This document shows, one piece after another, positions 26,620 to 38,002 of a stretch of 64,000 nt of DNA. The stretch's first letter is position 1. Each line of letters begins with the position of its first letter. The stretch comes from Sphingomonas_B tabacisoli. GTDB lineage: Bacteria > Pseudomonadota > Alphaproteobacteria > Sphingomonadales > Sphingomonadaceae. The stretch lies in contig NZ_JBHUDY010000003.1 in the NCBI RefSeq assembly GCF_042678385.1, forward strand, positions 97,359 through 161,358, in the 5' to 3' direction. A program made the position numbers and the translations under genes. Below the pieces are notes generated by a model. That model did not search any database. It saw only the letters and a list, made by a program, of their open reading frames with translations, and was not told the DNA's origin.

Positions 26620-28445
26620 CACACCGCCTGCGCGGCGATCCAGCGATCGCCGACCTGCTGCAATATGTCGAGCGGCACCCGGCCGGTGCCCAGCACCGCG
26701 TCGTGGAACGCCTTGATGTCGAACCGCGCGCCCATCTTCGCCTTCGCTTTCTCGCGCAAACCGGTGAACACCGAATGGCCGAGCTTGTAGCTGCACGCCT
26801 GGCCCACCGACACGCAATAGCGCTCCACCTCGCGCGCGGCAAAGCCCGGCGCTTCGCCGTCCTGCTCGACGAAATGGCGGATCGCCTGCTCGCGGCTCCA
26901 TTTGAGCGTATGGATGCCGGTATCGACCACGCAGCGATTGGCGCGGAAAAGCTGGAACTTGAGGTAGCCCAGCCGCCCCAGCGGATCGTCGTCGTACATG
27001 CCGAGCTCGTCGGCGAGCTGCTCGGCATAAAGCGCCCAGCCCTCGCCATATCCGGAAAAACCGCCCGTCTTGCGGATCAGCGGCAGGTCCTGGTTGGACA
27101 GCGCCAACCCGCCCTCGAACTGATGGCCGGGCAGCCCCTCGTGATAGACAGTCGTCGCCAGGCAGAATTTCGGCCATTCCGCACTGTCGCGCAGGTTGAA
27201 ATAGACGAGGCCCGGCCGCTTGCCGTCGATCGACGGCGATTGCGAGAAGGCCGAGGCCGCGCCCGCCTCGGTCTGCTTCGGCACGCGGCGCACTTCGAAC
27301 GAATAAGGCGGCATCCGGCTGAACGCACGGGGCAGCCGCCCTCGGATCGCCGCCAGCCGCTCGTTGCAATAGGCGATCGCCTGCGCCTTGCCTTCGTCGG
27401 TGTCGGGATAGATCTGCCGCGGGTCCTTGTAGAGCGCCGCCATCCGCTCGCCGACCGTCCCCCTGGTCATGCCCTGCGCTTTCAAGAGCGCATCCAGCCG
27501 CGACGAGATCATCTTCGCCTGGTCCAGCCCGAATTGATGCACTTCCGCCGGGCTCAGCCGGGTCGTGGTCGTGTTGTGGAGCGCGGTTTCGTAGAAGGCC
27601 GGACCGTCCTTGAACCGCCACATGCCGGCATCGTGCCCGGCTCTGGCCCGGAGCGCCTTGACCGCGGCGAGCTGCCGGTCGAGCGCCGGCCGGACTGTCT
27701 CGTCCTGGATGCGCGCCGCGTCGCGGGCATAGCCCTCGCCCAGCCCCTTCGCCGCCGCCCGCCGCGCGATCGACTTGACGACCACCGTCTCCGCCGCCGG
27801 CACCTGCAGCGCCGTCATCTGCGCGATGGTCAGGTCCAGGATGAAGTCCGGCGGGATCACGCCCAGCCCGGCGTCGTGCTGCATCCGCGCCGTTTCGTCG
27901 TCCAGCCTTTTGCCAAAGGCGGAGAGGCGCGAGAGGTACGCGTCGGCGTCCTCCTTCGTCTCGATCGGATGCTTGGTGTCGAGGAAGTCGGGCACCGACT
28001 GGTACGCACCCGAAAGCTGCGACACGACATAGGGCGAGGGGCCGAACGCCGATCCGCCGAAATCGAACCGCTGCACCGCCGCCTGCGAGCGCCGCGTATA
28101 GGTGACGACGTCCAGGTTGAGCTTGTCCGCATCGCTCAGCCCGGCGCGGGGAAACGCCTCCAGCCGCTGCAACTGACTCTGCGTCAGCGCCCGCGCGCGC
28201 GCCCGCGAGGCATCGTCGGCTTCGGACAATTTGCCGCGCAGATCGGCGTTCGCGCCCTTGTCGAGCCCAAGCTGAGTCGCGCTCTCCGGCGACTGCCGAA
28301 GCTGCTCATTGAACAGCGTGTCGAACAGCGCCGCAAGCTGCGGCGAGGACCCGCCCGCCGGCAGCGCGGCAAACAGCTTCGCCGGCAACGCCGCCACGAC
28401 CCAAGCGCTTGCGGAACCAAGAAGAAATTGGCGGCGATCAAGCAT
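26619..28445 (-). CDS. DUF885-family metallopeptidase-like protein, Tat-exported
   Basis: 608 residues from the ATG at 28445. The N-terminus MLDRRQFLLGSASAWVVA is a twin-arginine signal. The family signature TVYHEGLPGHQFEGGLAL contains the putative zinc ligands HExxPGH; GYGEGWALYAEQLADELG supplies the downstream Glu region. DUF885 proteins resemble M32-type carboxypeptidases and are thought to be peptidases; this is family knowledge, not shown here. First gene of an operon with the ABM-like and esterase genes, all coupled by start/stop overlap. Confidence 0.88.
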   Translation of the reverse strand: MLDRRQFLLGSASAWVVAALPAKLFAALPAGGSSPQLAALFDTLFNEQLRQSPESATQLGLDKGANADLRGKLSEADDASRARARALTQSQLQRLEAFPRAGLSDADKLNLDVVTYTRRSQAAVQRFDFGGSAFGPSPYVVSQLSGAYQSVPDFLDTKHPIETKEDADAYLSRLSAFGKRLDDETARMQHDAGLGVIPPDFILDLTIAQMTALQVPAAETVVVKSIARRAAAKGLGEGYARDAARIQDETVRPALDRQLAAVKALRARAGHDAGMWRFKDGPAFYETALHNTTTTRLSPAEVHQFGLDQAKMISSRLDALLKAQGMTRGTVGERMAALYKDPRQIYPDTDEGKAQAIAYCNERLAAIRGRLPRAFSRMPPYSFEVRRVPKQTEAGAASAFSQSPSIDGKRPGLVYFNLRDSAEWPKFCLATTVYHEGLPGHQFEGGLALSNQDLPLIRKTGGFSGYGEGWALYAEQLADELGMYDDDPLGRLGYLKFQLFRANRCVVDTGIHTLKWSREQAIRHFVEQDGEAPGFAAREVERYCVSVGQACSYKLGHSVFTGLREKAKAKMGARFDIKAFHDAVLGTGRVPLDILQQVGDRWIAAQAV

Positions 28446-28573
28446 GCGACGACTCCGAACGCGAGGAAGCGCGGACACTGGCGCGCCGTCGGACTTTGTC
28501 AATCGCGGGTCCCAGATAACAGCGAGGGCGGCCCCGGCTGTCCGGAACCGCCCTCGTCGCACCAGCTCGATAT

Positions 28574-28867
28574 TCAGTCGCGCGAGGCGACCTGCACCGG
28601 CTGACCGTTATAGGCCGCGGCAACGTCGGCATTGCCGATCTTGCTGAGCAGCTGGCTCGACAGCTCCCCACGGCACTTGCGCACGGTGCTCATCCACGGC
28701 TCGTTGCGGCAGGCATTCCGCACGGCGAGCTTGACGCGGTCTGCGATGGTATGCCGTCCCTCGGAGCTTGTCAGCTCGTACGGACGATACCGGATAGTGG
28801 CCTGCTGAGCGCTGGCCGCGGTCGACGCAACGATTGCGGCGGCGAACACAATGGAACGAACGATCAT
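28574..28867 (-). CDS. UrcA family protein
   Basis: 97 residues from the ATG at 28867. A signal peptide covers about 1-20 (ASTAASAQQ). The mature part has TIRYRPYELTSSEGRHTIADRVKLAVRNACR and a second Cys in VRKCRGELSSQL (in segments), matching the UrcA family of short secreted alphaproteobacterial proteins with two conserved Cys. Function unknown. Divergent from the CadC-like regulator with about 220 bases in between. Confidence 0.85.
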   Translation of the reverse strand: MIVRSIVFAAAIVASTAASAQQATIRYRPYELTSSEGRHTIADRVKLAVRNACRNEPWMSTVRKCRGELSSQLLSKIGNADVAAAYNGQPVQVASRD

Positions 28868-29085
28868 GTCACTTCTCCCGAACCTGCCGGCTTGATTGCC
28901 GACACCCTCAGGATTGCCGAACCGGCGCCGCCGATCTTGGAATGATGCTGGAAAGACGCTGCGCCGCAGTGTTTCCATGATCGCCCGCACATTTCCGCCG
29001 CTCTTCATGGGCGCTCTTTTGCTTCGTCGCCGTTTTGCGTTATTTTTGGCCCGTTTCCGGCTGCTGAAGGGGGAGGCGCGGGAAA

Positions 29086-30966
29086 GTGGCAGTGGCCGGC
29101 TCTGGTTCGCGAATCGCATTCGAGAGTTTCGTTCTCGACCGCGGGGACGAGCGCCTGCTTGGCGAGTCTGGGCCGATCCGCATTGGCCACAAGGCCTATT
29201 GTGTCCTGGACGCGCTCATTGCTGCAGACGGGCGCTTGGTGACTAAGGACGAGTTGTTCGATTGCGTATGGGACGGCGCGGCCGTGTCGGAGTCGGCGCT
29301 TACTTCGGTGGTGAAGGAGTTGCGGCGCGCCCTTGGCGACGACACGCGAGAGCCGCGGTTCATCGAAAGCGTCTATGGGCGGGGCTACCGCTTCCTGGCG
29401 CCTGTGAGCGTCTCTCCGAATATCGAACGAGAGGCGCTCACTCGGGCGCCAGGCTTGCCGGCCGTTCGGTCAAACGAGCTGCAGGTCAGCCGCCGCGTCG
29501 CCGTCATTGGGATCGGCACTGCGATTGTGGCAGCCGGCGCGGTCGCGATGCTGCGGCCGATTGCCGTCTCCGGGCTGTTCAACGGCGCTGGGAGCGCGCA
29601 TCGCATCGCCGTTCTACCGTTCGCGAATCTAAGCGGCGACCCGAAGCAAGATTATTTTTCCGACGGAATGGCAGAAGAGCTGCGCAGCCGACTTTCGCGC
29701 TTGCCCGCGCTTCAGGTCGCGGCGCGCACCTCGTCGAACAGCTTCCGCGGCGCCGCCGCCGACATCGGCTCTATCGGGCGCAAACTCGGTGTGTCGTACA
29801 TCGTGGAAGGCAGCGTGCGGCGGGACGCAGGCGCGGTTCGCATCGCCGCCCGTCTGATCGACGCGCGCACTGGCTTCGAGCGCTGGTCGCAAAGCTACGA
29901 TCGGCCGTTTGCCGATATACTGACGCTGCAGGGCGATATCGCGCAGTCGGTAACGCGGGCCTTGGAAGGCGAAGTGCTTGGCGCGCATTCCGCCAGCCTC
30001 GACCGGGCGGGAACGACAAGTCCGGAGGCATTCGACGCCTACGCGCGCGGCCGCGCGCTCTTCGATTTGTCCGGCGACGAGGTCACCTACCGCAACGCGC
30101 TTGCCGCGTTCGACCGCGCCATTGCGCTCGACCCGCGGTACGCCGCTGCCCACGCCGCGCGCGCTCGCACCCTGGCCGCGCTCGCCAGCCAATTCGTCGC
30201 GGCCGACCGGCTGAAACCGACGTTCGCGGAAGGGCTGCAAGCGGCACGGCGCGCAGTCGCGCTTGCCCCCGACCTGGACGAAGCGCAGTCCGCGTTGGGC
30301 TATCTGCTGGTCAACGGCTCGCTCGATTTCGCTGCTGCCCACGGTCCCTACGAGCGCTCGCGCGCATTGGGCGCCAACAACGCAGACGTGCTGATCCGCT
30401 ACGGCCTGTTCGCGACCCGGGCCGGCCGCATGGATGCGGGGTTGGAAGCGCTCCGACGCGCCAGCGTGCTCGATCCTCTGAATCCGCGCGCCTTCAAAGC
30501 CCTCGGCCAGGCGCTCTACGTCGCGCGTAGATATCGGGAGGCGCTGACGCCTTTGCGGCATGCGCTTGAGCTCAATCCGCAGATTTCCTCGGTCTCTTCG
30601 TCGATCGGGGACTGTCTGTTGTTGTCGGGACAGGCAACTGCGGCGGCCGCAGCCTACCGGCACGAGCCGCTCGACTTCGCGCGGAACACCGGTCTCGCCA
30701 TTGCCGAGGCTAGGTTGGGAAGAAAGGCGCAAGCACAGGAGGCATTCGACAGCCTCGTCGAAAAATCGGGTGACAGTGGAGCTTACCAACAGGCGCAGGT
30801 TCTGGCCCAATGGGGACAGACGCAAAAGGCTTTTGAAAAGCTCGATGCCGCATTTCGGGTGGGTGACCCGGGCCTTATCTATTTGCGGAACGATCCCATG
30901 CTCGACCCGCTTCGGCGGGATTCGCGTTTTTTTCAGATGCTGGCGCGATTGGGATTATCGGCGTAG
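29086..30966 (+). CDS. CadC-like winged-helix regulator with TolB-like and TPR domains
   Basis: 626 residues, GTG start with GGGGGAGG ahead. Residues 8-105 are an OmpR/PhoB-type winged helix (FESFVLDRGDERLL, ELRRALGDDTREPRFIESVYGRGYRFL in parts). A membrane helix lies at about 138-158. Residues 172-290 form a TolB-N/adenylate-cyclase-associated domain (RIAVLPFANLSGDPKQDYFSDG, YIVEGSVRRDAGAVRIAARLID). The rest is TPR helices (AFDRAIALDPRYAAAHAARA). Such proteins are membrane-tethered one-component regulators; the signal sensed here is unknown. A 49-residue membrane protein follows 44 bases later. Confidence 0.88.
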   Translation: MAVAGSGSRIAFESFVLDRGDERLLGESGPIRIGHKAYCVLDALIAADGRLVTKDELFDCVWDGAAVSESALTSVVKELRRALGDDTREPRFIESVYGRGYRFLAPVSVSPNIEREALTRAPGLPAVRSNELQVSRRVAVIGIGTAIVAAGAVAMLRPIAVSGLFNGAGSAHRIAVLPFANLSGDPKQDYFSDGMAEELRSRLSRLPALQVAARTSSNSFRGAAADIGSIGRKLGVSYIVEGSVRRDAGAVRIAARLIDARTGFERWSQSYDRPFADILTLQGDIAQSVTRALEGEVLGAHSASLDRAGTTSPEAFDAYARGRALFDLSGDEVTYRNALAAFDRAIALDPRYAAAHAARARTLAALASQFVAADRLKPTFAEGLQAARRAVALAPDLDEAQSALGYLLVNGSLDFAAAHGPYERSRALGANNADVLIRYGLFATRAGRMDAGLEALRRASVLDPLNPRAFKALGQALYVARRYREALTPLRHALELNPQISSVSSSIGDCLLLSGQATAAAAAYRHEPLDFARNTGLAIAEARLGRKAQAQEAFDSLVEKSGDSGAYQQAQVLAQWGQTQKAFEKLDAAFRVGDPGLIYLRNDPMLDPLRRDSRFFQMLARLGLSA

Positions 30967-31010
30967 TGTCGTGAGGTTGCGAATCCTTTTTACCAAGGGG
31001 AGGTGGTAAC

Positions 31011-31160
31011 ATGACCGAGACAGGTTGGATCGTGGTCGCCGCTGCGGGGATCATAATCGTAGGCGGCATCTGGTGGTCGCGCCGGGCCAAGGCTGCCGGA
31101 GCCAATGCGACCGCGACAAAGGCAGGCGGCGACGTACATCAGACGGATACCGCGCCCTGA
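31011..31160 (+). CDS. Small single-pass membrane protein (49 aa)
   Basis: 49 residues preceded by an excellent ribosome site (AGGGGAGGT, six bases before the ATG). Residues 6-22 form one hydrophobic helix (WIVVAAAGIIIVGGIWW) followed by SRRAK, so N-out/C-in by the positive-inside rule, and a polar tail. It lies 44 bases after the CadC-like regulator on the same strand and ends just before the convergent protease gene. No homologue is recognised. The strong ribosome site and co-orientation suggest it is real. Confidence 0.65.
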   Translation: MTETGWIVVAAAGIIIVGGIWWSRRAKAAGANATATKAGGDVHQTDTAP

Positions 31161-31174
31161 CCGATTGGGCAGGA

Positions 31175-32191
31175 TCAGGGCAGGCCAGCCGTCTCCCTGA
31201 TCCATTGCCGATGCGCACGGATGTCGGTGAAGACCGCGGGGCGCTCGTCGCAAGCCGAGGTCCAGCTCGCCAAGCCGAGCAACTCGCGCCTGCGGTGCGC
31301 TGCTAGGGATCGCGCCACTAAAGGGCCGCCGCTATCGCCGTTGCACACCGTTACCGGGTCGCCGGATGAATCGATGCCGACCGCGCACAGCATCGATGAC
31401 TCGACGGGGACGCCGTTCTGCGTGCTGCAATCGGCTAGACTGACGATGTGCAGGTCGCCGCGTTGCAGCTTGGCCGGCGGGCGCTCGTCGTCGATTGCGG
31501 TCCTCCCCCAGCCCGTGACCTGCGCCGACGCGCCCGCCGGAAGCACATCGTCGCCGAAATCGCCGGCCAGCGGAATGGCTTCGATCGCGCTCGATACCGG
31601 CAGATCCTCGTTGAGCTCGATCAACGCGATGTCGTGAAGTCGCGGAACCGAAGGCACGCGATCGGAAGGATCATAGTCGGGATGGACCTTGATTTGCGAA
31701 ATCGTGCGATCGGGCACTGTGTCGTTGTCGATCGTAACCAGCCCGGCCCGGATGCGCAGGCGATCGGGGGCGATAGGCACGATCTGGCCGGCATCGTCCT
31801 TTATGAAAACGCAGTGCGCCGCGGTGGCGATCCAGCGTGCCGAGATCAGGGCGCCGCCGCAGAGATGCTTTTTTTGCCAGGCCGTCATCGGCGCAGGATC
31901 GAAGCGCAGGCTCGCCCAACGAATCTGGACCTGCCATTGCGCATTGCCGGCCGCCACGGGGATGCCGTTGAGCACAAGCGGCTGATTGCCGGTCCCACTT
32001 ATAATCGGAGGGCGGGCGAGCGGCTGGTTCAAATCGATCCGCGCGCCCTCCACGCGCTCCCGCCCGGTCATCAGACGGCCGGCAACGGGCGCTATTGGCT
32101 TGCTGCCTATGGCTTCGCCGAACAAGGGTGCGCGCTGCGCTGAAGCGGGCGCCCCCGCCAATGCGATCAGGACGATCGGTAACGCTCGCAT
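31175..32191 (-). CDS. Secreted trypsin-like serine protease
   Basis: 338 residues with a signal peptide (about 1-19). The S1 catalytic triad is complete: His in IATAAHC (126), Asp in HDIALIEL (187), Ser in NGDSGGPL (287). Cys pairs typical of S1 are present (CGGALISARWIATAAHC; Cys 269, 283, 314). The segment before the protease domain (20-80) may be a propeptide; no classical IVGG activation site is seen. The upstream region is shared with divergent uvrA. Confidence 0.92.
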   Translation of the reverse strand: MRALPIVLIALAGAPASAQRAPLFGEAIGSKPIAPVAGRLMTGRERVEGARIDLNQPLARPPIISGTGNQPLVLNGIPVAAGNAQWQVQIRWASLRFDPAPMTAWQKKHLCGGALISARWIATAAHCVFIKDDAGQIVPIAPDRLRIRAGLVTIDNDTVPDRTISQIKVHPDYDPSDRVPSVPRLHDIALIELNEDLPVSSAIEAIPLAGDFGDDVLPAGASAQVTGWGRTAIDDERPPAKLQRGDLHIVSLADCSTQNGVPVESSMLCAVGIDSSGDPVTVCNGDSGGPLVARSLAAHRRRELLGLASWTSACDERPAVFTDIRAHRQWIRETAGLP

Positions 32192-32311
32192 GACGTGCGC
32201 CTCCCCCTTGCCGGCAGCTTATCCGCATCGGGTGGGGGCCGCAATCGCCAAGCCTTGCACGCAGCCTTTGTGCTGCCCACTTAGCAGGCGCGGCACCCGC
32301 TTGCCCCACCC

Positions 32312-32326
32312 GAACAAATATGGAAC
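32312..32326. promoter_or_regulatory. LexA (SOS) box of uvrA
   Basis: GAAC-AAATATG-GAAC, i.e. GTTC-N7-GTTC read on the other strand, is a perfect match to the alphaproteobacterial LexA site. It ends ten bases before the uvrA ATG, a position that would block transcription when LexA is bound. Confidence 0.88.
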
Positions 32327-32336
32327 AAACCTGTCC

Positions 32337-35348
<3,012 letters not shown>

Positions 35349-35619
35349 GTTGTTTCGTTGCGGAACGCCCGCCTCAGCATTAACTGTTGACTAATAGGAA
35401 CAGGACTACGATATCCCCGTTGTGATCCTGCCTGCCGGATCCGCTGGAGCTAACATTCACCGATAGCTTTGGCCCCGGCTCATGCTGCTAAAGGGCGTTA
35501 GACATTAAGTTGTCCTGGGCGTCCTTGGCCGCCGGTCGCACCGGAGGTTTTGAGTAGCAAGGATGATGAGGGTAAACGGCTTATATGGGCCACCTCGTCA
35601 CGATCATGATGGGTGAACC
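35349..35619. other. Non-coding gap after uvrA, lower GC
   Basis: About 270 bases between uvrA and the OST-HTH module. No gene, terminator or RNA gene was recognised for uvrA. Base composition drops sharply from here on compared with uvrA, marking the left edge of the island. Confidence 0.5.
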
Positions 35620-35654
35620 GAAAAAGAGTGAGGCGGAGCAGCTGCTCCGCCTCA
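35620..35654 (-). terminator. Rho-independent terminator of the OST-HTH module
   Basis: A perfect 26-bp palindrome (TGAGGCGGAGCAG with its complement, 35629-35654) is followed on the minus strand by CTCTTTTTC. It begins six bases after the stop codon of the 269-residue gene. Confidence 0.9.
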
Positions 35655-35659
35655 TTCAA

Positions 35660-36469
35660 TTACGCAGCCATAAAGTCATCGTTTAACCGCATGTTTAGGT
35701 GCGATGGTGAGGCTGATATCCGCACCGGAGTGCCGTCACACAAATAAAAGGTCTTCCCGTTAAGGCCGCTTTCGCAGCTGACGTCAAACTCGAATCGGTC
35801 AACCACGCTGACCCCAAATCTGAGAAGCGCCTTCAAATCGCACGTCGGGGTACCAGTGCACCGTCGAATAGGATGAGTGCCGTTGTTAACTGCGCTCTTG
35901 AAGTCGAGGCCGCGCATACGCAAGCCTCGCCCCTTTTTCATCCGAACGACCTCGCGGGTGAGCCGACGCGTAAAGCCGGTCTGACGCATATGGTATATTT
36001 CTCGAAATTGCCGTTCGAGCCTGTCCACGCCCGAGTTGCGGACCGGTAAGAGCAGCCGCTCATCCTCCTGGGGTGCCACCACCTTTGCCACTGTTTGATA
36101 GATATCCGAGGCGAATGCTTGCATAATTAGACGAACGAGCGCCTGTGCCCTGTTAGGATCATTACGATACTCCGGTGGAACACCAATCCTTCTCATTGCT
36201 GGAAAAAAATAGTCAGCCTCGAGCGACTCGGAGCCGCTCGGGACGGCGCTAACGAGCAGACCAAAGATCTTGGAGCTGAGACTTTGCGAAGCTCGGCCAG
36301 CTAAAGACAATGTCCGATCCACGAGACGGTCAAAATAATCACTAGTTAGGCCGTCTGAGCCAATTTTCACGAAAGCGACATCTCCCCCCATTGAGCGTAG
36401 AGAGGGGCCGATTTTATCGGCCACTCGCGTCGAGATTCCGCTCAACACGATCAGCCGTCGCACGGTCAT
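35660..36469 (-). CDS. Unrecognised protein, partner of the OST-HTH-like gene
   Basis: 269 residues, soluble, no signal peptide. The start MTVRRLIVLSGISTRVADKIGPSL looks like a first beta strand and helix of an alpha/beta domain; the middle is helical and basic (RQFREIYHMRQTGFTRRLTREVVRMKKGRGLRMRG in parts); the C-terminal 80 residues have four Cys (CTGTPTC, VSCESG, FYLCDGT) that could bind metal. I do not recognise the family. Its ATG overlaps the stop of the OST-HTH-like gene (ATGA), so the two are one operon, closed by a strong terminator. The DNA is markedly less GC-rich than its neighbours (30 of 60 bases in 36121-36180). Confidence 0.75.
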   Translation of the reverse strand: MTVRRLIVLSGISTRVADKIGPSLRSMGGDVAFVKIGSDGLTSDYFDRLVDRTLSLAGRASQSLSSKIFGLLVSAVPSGSESLEADYFFPAMRRIGVPPEYRNDPNRAQALVRLIMQAFASDIYQTVAKVVAPQEDERLLLPVRNSGVDRLERQFREIYHMRQTGFTRRLTREVVRMKKGRGLRMRGLDFKSAVNNGTHPIRRCTGTPTCDLKALLRFGVSVVDRFEFDVSCESGLNGKTFYLCDGTPVRISASPSHLNMRLNDDFMAA

Positions 36470-37218
36470 CGATCTCGCCTGCTCCGTTCTAATAATGACA
36501 GTAAGACATCAGCTGGCACTTGAATGCGGGCCAACTCGTCGCGGGTGAAGCCCTTCAGCCCAACTACGACCGACTCGAGCGTTCCGACCCGACCAAACGA
36601 TCTCGCAGGGCTTTCGCTCGTATACGCCGACCGAATCTCCGGCGCTCGCTCGAGCAAAGTCGGATCGAGCCGACCTCTTGCCCACGATTGAATCGCGTTG
36701 TGTATGTCCCGAGCAGATGGAGCGGCTAAGGTGAGATGCTGCAAGTCCGCGGGAGTGATCTCAATCCACTCTTCTCCCGGCGGAGGACTCTCCTCGGGAG
36801 ACACTTCGAGAGCCTCCACCTTCTCGCCCTTCTGCACGCGCAGAAATCGCCGAACTCCATCCTCAATACGCGTTCGAAACGCCTGCCACACAGACCGGTC
36901 ATACGATGGTATACGATCGACCAATTCCCTCCTGCGACGGGCTTCGAAATTAGCTGTAATCTCCTGATCAGTTTGGCCATCAATCTTATCTGCAGGCGCC
37001 ACTCCGCCGCCATGACGCCCCAATGCGAGCACGCGCATTTGGGGCAACTCCTCCGCGAGGAAACGCTTCAATCCCACTTTCTCTTCTCGGATTCTGGCCT
37101 GAATGTCCGAGGATAACAGCCCTCCCAGCTTTGACAGCAAAATGGGCGATTGATGAGCGTCCCACCAATTTGTGATAGCCTTCTCAAGCTCAGCTGCCAG
37201 TTCGGTGTGACTTCCCAT
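36466..37218 (-). CDS. OST-HTH/LOTUS-like domain protein
   Basis: 250 residues from the ATG at 37218 (AGGA five bases ahead); the frame is open upstream but without ribosome sites. Residues 5-66 (TELAAELEKAITNWWDAHQS, PILLSKLGGLLS, EEKVGLKRFLAEELPQMRVLA) fit a LOTUS/OST-HTH winged-helix pattern, a domain tied to RNA binding and often joined to NYN nucleases. Residues 105-165 (VWQAFRTRIEDGVRRFL, PPGEEWIEITPADL) may be an OST-HTH-associated domain. No NYN nuclease domain is present in the protein. First gene of a two-gene operon in a low-GC island; transferred origin is likely. The domain call is by eye. Confidence 0.72.
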   Translation of the reverse strand: MGSHTELAAELEKAITNWWDAHQSPILLSKLGGLLSSDIQARIREEKVGLKRFLAEELPQMRVLALGRHGGGVAPADKIDGQTDQEITANFEARRRRELVDRIPSYDRSVWQAFRTRIEDGVRRFLRVQKGEKVEALEVSPEESPPPGEEWIEITPADLQHLTLAAPSARDIHNAIQSWARGRLDPTLLERAPEIRSAYTSESPARSFGRVGTLESVVVGLKGFTRDELARIQVPADVLLSLLERSRRDR

Positions 37219-37495
37219 TAAAATCCTACAGGTCTGAAGTACTGAATAAGCAAACGTTTCAGGATTGAGACAACCCACGCTGGCGGATGTTCTCTGCCCG
37301 GTCAACTGCCCGCTTAAACAGAGGCATACGCGCGACACATGCATTTTGAATAGCGCGTCTCGATCGCGCATGGGCCAATATGCCAGTAGCACCGCCCGCG
37401 ACATGATCGATCAGGCCCGCACGCTCTTCGGCCTTAACGTCGCCTTGGACATCGACTATCTAATGAGCGTATTCGCGAGGAAAGCGTTGGCGATT
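37219..37495. other. Divergent intergenic region at the island's right edge
   Basis: About 280 bases upstream of the OST-HTH-like gene. A weak minus-strand promoter (TTGTCT, 18 bases, TTATTC) lies around 37245-37275. An open frame continues from the next gene into this region, but its N-terminal part has no ribosome site. GC content rises back toward the genome level after about 37480. Confidence 0.4.
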
Positions 37496-37717
37496 ATGGC
37501 GTCGAAGACCTCGAAGCCTGACGTGGAGAACTGGCCCGGCCGCACGATCGACTTCGTCGACTTCGGCCGCGACCTCGCGCGCCGCCGTGCCGAGTATGAA
37601 GCGAAGAACGGCCCCATCCCCGTCCCCCGCAACTCCGGCAAGCGCCGCACGGCGAGCAAGCAGGCGCTCCTCGACGCCATCAACGTCATCACCGAAAAAC
37701 AGGGCTGGCGCTGGTAG
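37496..37717 (+). CDS. Small conserved basic protein of unknown function
   Basis: 73 residues from the ATG at 37496 (GAGGAAAG lies 11 bases ahead; TTG 37487 or ATG 37370 are other choices). The sequence is MASKTSKPDVENWPGRTIDF followed by an Arg-rich helix (DLARRRAEYEAKNG) and SGKRRTASKQALLDAINVI. It has the codon use of the host genome, unlike the island to its left. I do not know the family. Confidence 0.5.
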   Translation: MASKTSKPDVENWPGRTIDFVDFGRDLARRRAEYEAKNGPIPVPRNSGKRRTASKQALLDAINVITEKQGWRW

Positions 37718-37775
37718 CCTGACGCAGCGGGCACTCACACCCACCTCCGCGCCTCGGCGCGAACCAAGCTCCTTC

Positions 37776-37917
37776 CTCATCCCGAACTTGTTTCGGGACA
37801 AGGCTTGAGTGCGACGGATGTTGGTCGTTGCCAACAAGGCCGCGTGAACCGAACGCGCCGCGCAAGGCCCTGCCCTTGTCCCGAAACAATCCTGAATCGA
37901 GTTCAGGACGGGATGAC
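37776..37917. repeat. Long inverted REP pair upstream of the HTH gene
   Basis: TCATCCCGAACTTGTTTCGGG with ACAAGG (37776-37803) and the inverted CCTTGTCCCGAAACAA ... GACGGGATGA (37874-37917) flank a 70-base spacer; the right copy carries an extra nested hairpin (CCTGAA..TTCAGG). The same family occurs at 60975-61083. It accounts for most of the gap before the HTH gene. Confidence 0.8.
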
Positions 37918-38002
37918 GGCCTGGAACAAACCAGCAACAAAACCCTGTCCTACACACCTCGTTCCGGCATATCTGGCGAGTCCCCTTGTCTGGAGGACGC
38001 AC

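Noticed and set aside
35380..35394. TTAA-N7-CTAA resembling a CtrA site after uvrA
   Set aside because: One mismatch and no gene start follows it on either strand within a useful distance.
35585..35689. 34-codon plus-strand frame (MGHLVTIMMGEPKK...) across the OST-HTH module terminator
   Set aside because: No ribosome site, overlaps a strong minus-strand terminator and the 3' end of the convergent gene.
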